From: Natronomonas sp. CBA1123
Lineage (GTDB): Archaea > Halobacteriota > Halobacteria > Halobacteriales > Haloarculaceae
DNA: 64,000 bases
Assembly: GCF_009741925.1 (NCBI RefSeq)
Contig: NZ_WPCC01000003.1
Coordinates: forward strand, 1-64,000
Direction: 5' to 3'
Below are positions 58,580 through 64,000 of the stretch, in pieces (the first letter of the stretch is position 1; each line of letters opens with the position of its first letter). The notes under the pieces were generated by a model. It saw only the letters and a list, made by a program, of their open reading frames with translations. It ran no database searches and was not told where the DNA came from. The position numbers were made by a program, and so were the translations under genes.

Positions 58580-61500
58580 CTACTCAAACGGGCCTTCTTT
58601 GGCGAGTACGTCGAACTTCTCGAAGACCATATCGAAGTACTCCTCTGTCATGATTCGGGGGTTTTCCACCCGATGGAAATCATTGAGAATGAAATCAACC
58701 TCACGACGCTCCAGTCCATACGCGTGGAAAGCAGCAGCGTCAATCTCAGCTCGTAACTCTTGCCGTTCTTCCTCAAACCTAGCAGGTGAAATATCTCCAA
58801 GCCGTTCGCGCATCTCCTCAAACTCCTCTCCATATGAGTTCAGACGCGCAGCCCGTTCTGCGATGTAGTGGAACCAGTCGTCTCCGTCTGTGAGCCGCGG
58901 CAGTTGCGACTCGTTGAATTTGTACTGGACAATGTGGCTGTCTACCTTCGTCCGCATCAGATAATCGAACGGCACGCTATTGAGGAGTCCGAGTAGTACG
59001 AAGAGTTCCTTATCAGTGAACGCCCGCTTGTATGCGCTGTGCATCGGGTAATTACTGAGATCTTCTTCGGTTGGATCGATCACAAATGGGCGGATGGTGC
59101 AGATAGTATGAACGGTCACCACACCCTTTGGTAGAACGGTTGCTATCAGCGTCCGCTCGTCATCTGCTCTTGCGATATTCCGTATCCCTATTCGATACTC
59201 GGTACAGTCAAGCAAGACATCCTCCTTCGATAATTCGGGGCGTCCGTGTTGTTCTAGTAGGTCGTTGACGAATCCTTTCTGCGATCCCGATCCGTCGAAC
59301 TTCTGGTAGATGGACTTCTTCAGACTCGTGTTCACGTCTCGTGACCTGAAGTTCTTCATCCGAACTCTGTGCTTAGCACTTCGTTCCGGCTGGTCATCGC
59401 TAACGCCCCACAGCGAGATTGGAGTCAGGTGGTCTGCTATCTCGTTGTTGTATGCGAACTGGTGGATATTCTTCCCCTCGTAAATCGGGTACTCGCCTTC
59501 TTCTTCAGACTCCACTAGGCGGTCGGAGTCTGTCGCTCGGTCGAGTTCTTTCATGTAGAGGATGGCGAACCACGCGTCCTCCACCTCCTGTCCGATTGGG
59601 GGATACTGGATAATCTTCGAGAGGGCGTCTATCAGCCTCTGAGATCGGAAGAATGGGAAAATCCCAGACTCGGGGGAGTAATTCTTCAGAACCTCGACGG
59701 GTACGTCGATTGCTCTCTCTTCGAAGTGCGGCAGGAGCGAGAGATCACCGATGCTGTACGCTCCGCGAATCGAATCAGTAGAACCTGTGTTTTTGAACGT
59801 ACAGACAGAGAAACGGTAACTGTTGTGAAGGTCAGTAAATATCTGTTTGTTCTGGAACTGGACGAAGTGTTCCAGCGTAGTCTCGTCTATCAGGTACTGG
59901 CGCAGATCTTTACCCGTAGCACCGAGGAAGAAGCTCCCGGGCATAATCTGCGTAACGTATGAGTCCTCGCTCGCCAACTGAGTCGTTCGCTCGAAGAAGA
60001 ACAGCGAGAGTTCGTTCTCGGTGGCAACGGTCTTCCCACCGACGGTCGGACTCTGGAGTTCGTACTGCGTTGTGGTGTTGTAATACTCCGCCTTGAGTTC
60101 CATCTCCCGTTGGAACTCATTCCATGCCACCTGTATCTCCGGATCTTCGAGCAATTCCTCCTGCTTCTCGTCTTTCTCGCCCGGAGGTCGAGTACGGAAC
60201 CGCTCGTCGTACTTTGGGAAGAAGTGATCTCGGTCGACCGTGAGTACGTCCCACGGTGGATTTCCGATGATGACATCGAACCCACCGTCGCGATACACTG
60301 GTGCGAATTCCAGAACCCAGTGGAAAGGATGGAATTCGTCGAGGACATCCGCGTCTACATCGTCGATACCTGCCTCGCGGAACTGGCTCAGAACCTTCTC
60401 GTCCAGCACCTCACTGTGAGAAGCGATTCGAGACTCCGCGAGGCGGCGGGCATTTGTGGCCTCTTTTGCGCTCGTCGCCTCTCGATGCCGGTCGATAGCC
60501 TCGATGACGTCTTGGTACAGTTCCCTGACGCTGGACTCGGTGCCCGCTCCCCAGTTGTTCAGCGAACCGTCCCCTGCTTCTGTGGCAACCTCCATGACCT
60601 CGGTGAACCCGATGAGGGAGTTACCCTGTCGGATGTTGAAGTCGATGTTCGGCAAGGGTTCGACCTCACTAGGTTCGTCCTCGATGTCCGCCACCATCGA
60701 GAGCCAGAGGCGGAGTTTACAGATTTCAACCGCCCCATCGTCAATATCCACCCCGTATAGGTTGTTCAGGATGATAGAACGCTTTGCGTACAGGGAAGGA
60801 TTTCCACGGCCAGCCTCGATGGTTTCTAACTCGTCACGTGTCCGGTTCTCCAACTCCCAACCCTGTCCCTCACTCTCCAACTGTTGAAAGAACTCGATAC
60901 ACTGCATGTAGATGTCCAGAAGCACCTCCTGAGAGGCGAGCAAGAATGCTCCACTCCCAACGGCAGGGTCGAGAACACGCATCTCAGTCAGCACGTCGTG
61001 GTAAAGTGTTTCCACGTGGTCTATCTGGACGTGCTCCGTCGGCACATGGGCAGTTACGGCTCCACCGTCTGCAAGCGCCTCAGCGCCGTCTGCGGCGTCG
61101 GCCGCCGAAAACCCGAACACGTCGTCAATCTCCTCGTACTCGGCGTTGACGGCCTCGTTCAACTGGTCGAGAAGATACGGGTGAATCGAACTGCGGGCCA
61201 TGAACCCCGTGATTTCCTCTGGAGTGTAGTACGCCCCCATCTCCTTCTGATTCACCGTCTGCTCGAAGATGTGGCCGAGGACTGCCGGCGAGAGGTTCTT
61301 CGGGTCGACGATGTCAAGGCGCTCGTCGACGTTCCAGTTCCAGTCCGAGAGGAAGTCCAGAATCTCGTCGAACAGTTCGTTGGTTCGCTCGGGCGAACCG
61401 CCCAGCCGGGCGTCTTCAAACTCCTCCTCTACCGGGTTCTTCGAGAACAGCCCGCCGTTCAGGTACGGTAGGCTCCCGAAGTCGGGATCCTGCTTCCCCT

Positions 61501-62212
61501 CGGCGAGCATCTCGAAGAACAGCGGGTGGTAGAACTCCTCGTAGACATCGCCGCCCTCGTCGACGACCTCCTCGTGCTTCTTGTGGAGGTAGTCGATGTC
61601 GCGGTCGAGCAGCCGCTTCTCCTGAATGAAGTAGAGGAAGATCATCCGGTCGAGGACGACCTGCACGTACCGCTGCTTGGCGTCGCCGCGGTCGTCCGGG
61701 ATGCCGGCGACCTCCTGCACGAGGTCGGTTCGGAGATCCTCGAACTGTTGGTAGAACTCCTTGACGACCTGCTTCGTGTCGTATAGCGAGTCCTGAATCG
61801 CCTCGACCGACCCGTATTCGATGCTGTTGAGCTTCTGGAGGACGGTGTTCTTCTCGCCGCTCTCGCTCGTCATCTGCTCCTTCGTGAACGATAGCTTCTG
61901 GTGCTTGATGCGCCCGTGCTGCTGGCCCTCCCAGCTGCGGATACGCGTGAGGAAGGTGAACTCCTCATAGTCGTTGGTGGCGACGAGGTTGGTGCGGCGG
62001 TTCCGGTTGTCGGGCTTGAAGTCCGTTGCCGACTCTCCGGCCCCGGCCTCGACGAGGACGATGAACTCGTTATCGGTGAGTTGGAGGACGAGTTCGTTCT
62101 CGTCGCCGAGGTTCGGCCGCGGCTTCAGTCCGCGCTTCTCGAAAGAGGAGGCTATATCGTCGAGAGAGTCCCAGCCCGCGATGTCATTCGCGGTGATTTG
62201 CTGGAGAGTCAT
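58580..62212 (-). CDS. Eco57I-type N6-adenine DNA methyltransferase (large, restriction-type)
   Basis: A 1210-residue protein. It has an N-terminal domain of about 350 residues (VATNDYEEFTFLTRIRSWEG, GAYYTPEEITGFMARSSIHP), methylase motif I MRVLDPAVGSGAFLLASQEV near residue 410, and motif IV GGFDVIIGNPPWDVLTVDRD near 650. A C-terminal target-recognition and helical half follows. Its start is MTLQQITANDIAGWDSL (62212), not the longer frame with a non-conserved lead. Restriction-modification of IIG type or the methylase of BREX/DISARM-like systems are both possible. The part from about 61.1 to 62.2 kb is GC-rich (43 of 60 bases G/C at 61681-61740), the rest AT-richer (27 of 60 at 59761-59820). 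Confidence 0.85.
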   Translation of the reverse strand: MTLQQITANDIAGWDSLDDIASSFEKRGLKPRPNLGDENELVLQLTDNEFIVLVEAGAGESATDFKPDNRNRRTNLVATNDYEEFTFLTRIRSWEGQQHGRIKHQKLSFTKEQMTSESGEKNTVLQKLNSIEYGSVEAIQDSLYDTKQVVKEFYQQFEDLRTDLVQEVAGIPDDRGDAKQRYVQVVLDRMIFLYFIQEKRLLDRDIDYLHKKHEEVVDEGGDVYEEFYHPLFFEMLAEGKQDPDFGSLPYLNGGLFSKNPVEEEFEDARLGGSPERTNELFDEILDFLSDWNWNVDERLDIVDPKNLSPAVLGHIFEQTVNQKEMGAYYTPEEITGFMARSSIHPYLLDQLNEAVNAEYEEIDDVFGFSAADAADGAEALADGGAVTAHVPTEHVQIDHVETLYHDVLTEMRVLDPAVGSGAFLLASQEVLLDIYMQCIEFFQQLESEGQGWELENRTRDELETIEAGRGNPSLYAKRSIILNNLYGVDIDDGAVEICKLRLWLSMVADIEDEPSEVEPLPNIDFNIRQGNSLIGFTEVMEVATEAGDGSLNNWGAGTESSVRELYQDVIEAIDRHREATSAKEATNARRLAESRIASHSEVLDEKVLSQFREAGIDDVDADVLDEFHPFHWVLEFAPVYRDGGFDVIIGNPPWDVLTVDRDHFFPKYDERFRTRPPGEKDEKQEELLEDPEIQVAWNEFQREMELKAEYYNTTTQYELQSPTVGGKTVATENELSLFFFERTTQLASEDSYVTQIMPGSFFLGATGKDLRQYLIDETTLEHFVQFQNKQIFTDLHNSYRFSVCTFKNTGSTDSIRGAYSIGDLSLLPHFEERAIDVPVEVLKNYSPESGIFPFFRSQRLIDALSKIIQYPPIGQEVEDAWFAILYMKELDRATDSDRLVESEEEGEYPIYEGKNIHQFAYNNEIADHLTPISLWGVSDDQPERSAKHRVRMKNFRSRDVNTSLKKSIYQKFDGSGSQKGFVNDLLEQHGRPELSKEDVLLDCTEYRIGIRNIARADDERTLIATVLPKGVVTVHTICTIRPFVIDPTEEDLSNYPMHSAYKRAFTDKELFVLLGLLNSVPFDYLMRTKVDSHIVQYKFNESQLPRLTDGDDWFHYIAERAARLNSYGEEFEEMRERLGDISPARFEEERQELRAEIDAAAFHAYGLERREVDFILNDFHRVENPRIMTEEYFDMVFEKFDVLAKEGPFE

Positions 62213-62355
62213 GAAAGTAACTGCGAGGTAAACTACAAAAAAGCGCCGCTGGCTCGGAGATCGTCTAGGGGATGCTGGCTTCTTTGTGGCCAAGGGGTGA
62301 TAATCTTCTACCAGTATTGTTGACAAAATATTCAGGAGGCTATTCTATGTTGGCT

Positions 62356-63096
62356 TTACCGCTGGGAAGGCAGGAGGATCTCGATATTTCGCCCGAGTTT
62401 CGGGTCGAAATCCGGCTGGTTTTTGCGAGGGAGCGAGTGGTAGGGCGGTTCCGAGGCTCTAGCAGTGACCGCTGCAACGAGTGCGTCCAGGATGTCGTCT
62501 TCTGAGCCAATCATCGGGGCATACGCGGGCTTCCGATAGTTCTCAACCGCATCCGTGTAGAACTGTTTGACATCGAATTCGACAGCCTCCTCAAGAAGAG
62601 AGAGACGCTCCAGCTTCCCTGCATCGTTCTTTTTTGAATTGTCGAGGGGATCGCCATTGAGCGCAGCAAAACACGCCTCGGGATGCGTCTCCAGCACCAT
62701 TTCGCTCTTCTCACACTCACGCAAGAACGTGTCCACCTCACGGATTCGAGGGACGAGACTCCACGCCTGACTCTGAATGCCGAATCCGGCACCGTGACTT
62801 TCGTGCTCTTGTTTACCCTGATCAATGTTTTTTGCGTACACGGCGTCGCGAGTCGGAGTGTAGAAGACACTACTCTGCTGCTTGCTGCCAACGTACTTCT
62901 TTGCCTCTACGTCGCAGGCTCGCTTAGAGGCGCTACACAATCCAATCGGTATGTCTATCAGCATTTGGCTGAGATCCTCTTTTCGGTCGCGCCAAAGATT
63001 CCACAGTGTCGGATACACGTTCCCCTCTGGATTGCCGTTCTTGTCAATGAACACTGCAAACCAGCTTTTCCCTGCCCAATCAACACCAGCGTACAT
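62356..63096 (-). CDS. DUF429 family protein (RNase H-like)
   Basis: A 246-residue protein: MYAGVDWAGKSWFAVFIDKN, TLWNLWRDRKEDLSQMLIDI, RDAVYAKNIDQGKQEHESHG and RECEKSEMVLETHPEACFAA. The GVDWA-x2-W start and ETHPEACFAALNG segment are those of DUF429, proteins with a ribonuclease H-like fold and Asp-based active sites. They often occur in mobile or defence regions of haloarchaea. It is divergent from the IS630-like gene. Function in this locus is unknown. Confidence 0.85.
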   Translation of the reverse strand: MYAGVDWAGKSWFAVFIDKNGNPEGNVYPTLWNLWRDRKEDLSQMLIDIPIGLCSASKRACDVEAKKYVGSKQQSSVFYTPTRDAVYAKNIDQGKQEHESHGAGFGIQSQAWSLVPRIREVDTFLRECEKSEMVLETHPEACFAALNGDPLDNSKKNDAGKLERLSLLEEAVEFDVKQFYTDAVENYRKPAYAPMIGSEDDILDALVAAVTARASEPPYHSLPRKNQPDFDPKLGRNIEILLPSQR

Positions 63097-63276
63097 AATC
63101 GAAGCAGCTCTTTACGGAGCCTCCCCCTCTGCTCTCATAACTTCCACCTGACAGTCTGGTCAGATAGAGCTTTCTACGTCCTGAAAGAGCCAATAATTTA
63201 TCAATCTATACTACTGAGTTGCTGTGCTACCTCCTATGACTAATAAATATATAGCGGTGGCACAAATTCGGTAAAC

Positions 63277-63780
63277 ATGACCCGACGGGAGACGTTGTTA
63301 CAAAGACAGGAGGCTCGTCGGAAAGAAGCGATTACGCTCCTAAATGACGGATTTTCCCGTCAAGAAGTTGCTGATAAACTCGATGTTGATCCTTCGTCTG
63401 TATCACGGTGGAAAAAGACGTACGAGGAGGAGGGAATGATGGGACTTGACGCTAGTTCTCCCCCAAAAAGAGAGCCAGTCTTAGATGACGATCAGTTGTT
63501 GGAATTAGCCGCCTACCTCCGAGATGGTCCGAGACAGCACGGCTTTGAAAATGACTTTTGGACACACAAGCAGGTCATGGCTCTTATCGAAGAGAAATTC
63601 GATACCTCAATCGCCTTATCGACTTTATATAGCTATATGAAACGAATGGAATGGGAATACAGGAAGGCAAAAAACCCTCCCGGTGAACGAGATCTGGATG
63701 CGATTGAACGTGATCGCCAAAAGAAATTTGAACGCGTTCAACAAATGGCTTCGAGTGACAAGTCTATCCTTGAGCGGTAG
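63277..63780 (+). CDS. IS630-type transposase helix-turn-helix half (orfA-like), orphan
   Basis: A 167-residue protein with two helix-turn-helix domains: MTRRETLLQRQEARRKEAIT, EAITLLNDGFSRQEVADKLD, VDPSSVSRWKKTYEEEGMMG and then HGFENDFWTHKQVMALIEEK, FDTSIALSTLYSYMKRMEWE. The first is the homeodomain-like HTH at the start of IS630/Tc1-type transposases, the second the winged HTH. The DDE catalytic domain, normally directly downstream or in frame, is absent before the window end. It may be a truncated element, an orfA with orfB lost, or a domesticated regulator. It is AT-rich compared with the core. Confidence 0.75.
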   Translation: MTRRETLLQRQEARRKEAITLLNDGFSRQEVADKLDVDPSSVSRWKKTYEEEGMMGLDASSPPKREPVLDDDQLLELAAYLRDGPRQHGFENDFWTHKQVMALIEEKFDTSIALSTLYSYMKRMEWEYRKAKNPPGERDLDAIERDRQKKFERVQQMASSDKSILER

Positions 63781-63786
63781 GAAATC

Positions 63787-63915
63787 TTAGAACGGATAAG
63801 TTGCATCGTTTCGATCTGGTGTATTGTTGTCTTCCATTTCCTTGGAGTAGCCTCGGTGAATTTGTAACGCATAATTCTCAGCTAATGATTGGTTCCCGCA
63901 GCATGCTGAATCCAC
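63787..63915 (-). pseudogene. possible gene fragment at the right edge, 42 codons
   Basis: On the minus strand a coding-like stretch ends at 63787 and reads VDSACCGNQSLAENYALQIH then RGYSKEMEDNNTPDRNDATYPF, with GTG at 63915 as the only start. An in-frame stop occurs 12 codons upstream of the GTG. It may be the end of a decayed gene. The remaining 200 bases to the window edge carry no other open frame that I trust. Confidence 0.2.
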
Positions 63916-64000
63916 AGCGCGAATATTCCACCAGACTCACATGATTTGGACATCAAAAAGTTTCGGCGTAGATAGGTTTCTGTATTACCAACGACCGTCC

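Noticed and set aside
50924-62212. Complete DISARM or BREX system
   Set aside because: No DrmA, DrmB (DUF1998), DrmC, PglZ, BrxC or BrxL-like gene can be found in the window; only a helicase and a methylase of matching type.
58580-62212. Classical type I restriction system
   Set aside because: No HsdS specificity subunit or HsdR; the helicase has a PLD-SNF2 layout instead of an HsdR one.

Overview
The window is chromosomal DNA from a haloarchaeon (class Halobacteria). The evidence is a GC-rich sequence with strongly acidic proteins, twin-arginine and lipobox signals on exported proteins, halocyanin, a doublet histone, a SAMP (ubiquitin-like) E1 and JAMM pair, an archaeal class I CCA enzyme, RNase J, RPA with repeated OB-folds, and an intron-containing tRNA-Met. 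The genus cannot be named from the sequence alone.

Region 1 (1-16.2 kb) is an accessory redox/sulfur-type neighbourhood. It holds an HPP membrane protein, a CCGP-motif membrane protein, a truncated DUF3179 lipoprotein, a flavin disulfide reductase of the mycothione/bis-gamma-glutamylcystine reductase kind, a 3-hydroxybutyrate dehydrogenase overlapping a patatin-like PHA depolymerase, NAD(P)HX epimerase, an MFS carrier, two TauE/SafE exporters, a frameshifted cupredoxin lipoprotein, a DsrE-like protein and an HxlR-family regulator. Near-palindromic GTTAC/GTAAC sites (GGTTAC-N5-GTAACC or GTAAC-N3-GTTAC) lie in front of most of its transcription units, including the regulator gene. This suggests one local regulon.

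Region 2 (16.2-50.3 kb) is ordinary core genome. It includes RNase J, EngB and NOG1-type GTPases, peroxiredoxin, DUF389 and SIMPL proteins, HisE, PdxT, a CDF transporter, threonine aldolase, a PUA protein, PHP phosphoesterase, a BtuF-like protein, JAMM desampylase and UbaA, halocyanin, MsrA and MsrB, three universal stress protein genes around an APC permease, enoyl-CoA hydratase, an R2lox-like oxidase, an Azf-type dehydrogenase, NadM, tRNA-Arg(GCG), RPA, doublet histone and a histone deacetylase-like enzyme in tight order, CCA-adding enzyme, tRNA-Asn(GTT), an Fe-ADH and tRNA-Met(CAT) with an intron.

Region 3 (50.3-64 kb) starts just after tRNA-Met and is an AT-richer defence island. A PLD-SNF2 helicase and a large Eco57I-type N6-adenine methylase frame an inner cassette. 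That cassette holds two overlapping CD-NTase genes, a Cap15-like two-helix/beta-barrel effector immediately behind them, and a further membrane-type protein of unknown function. I read it as a CBASS (cyclic-oligonucleotide) anti-phage operon with an unusual pair of synthases, bounded by an 18-bp direct repeat. A DUF429 protein and an orphan IS630-type helix-turn-helix half close the window.
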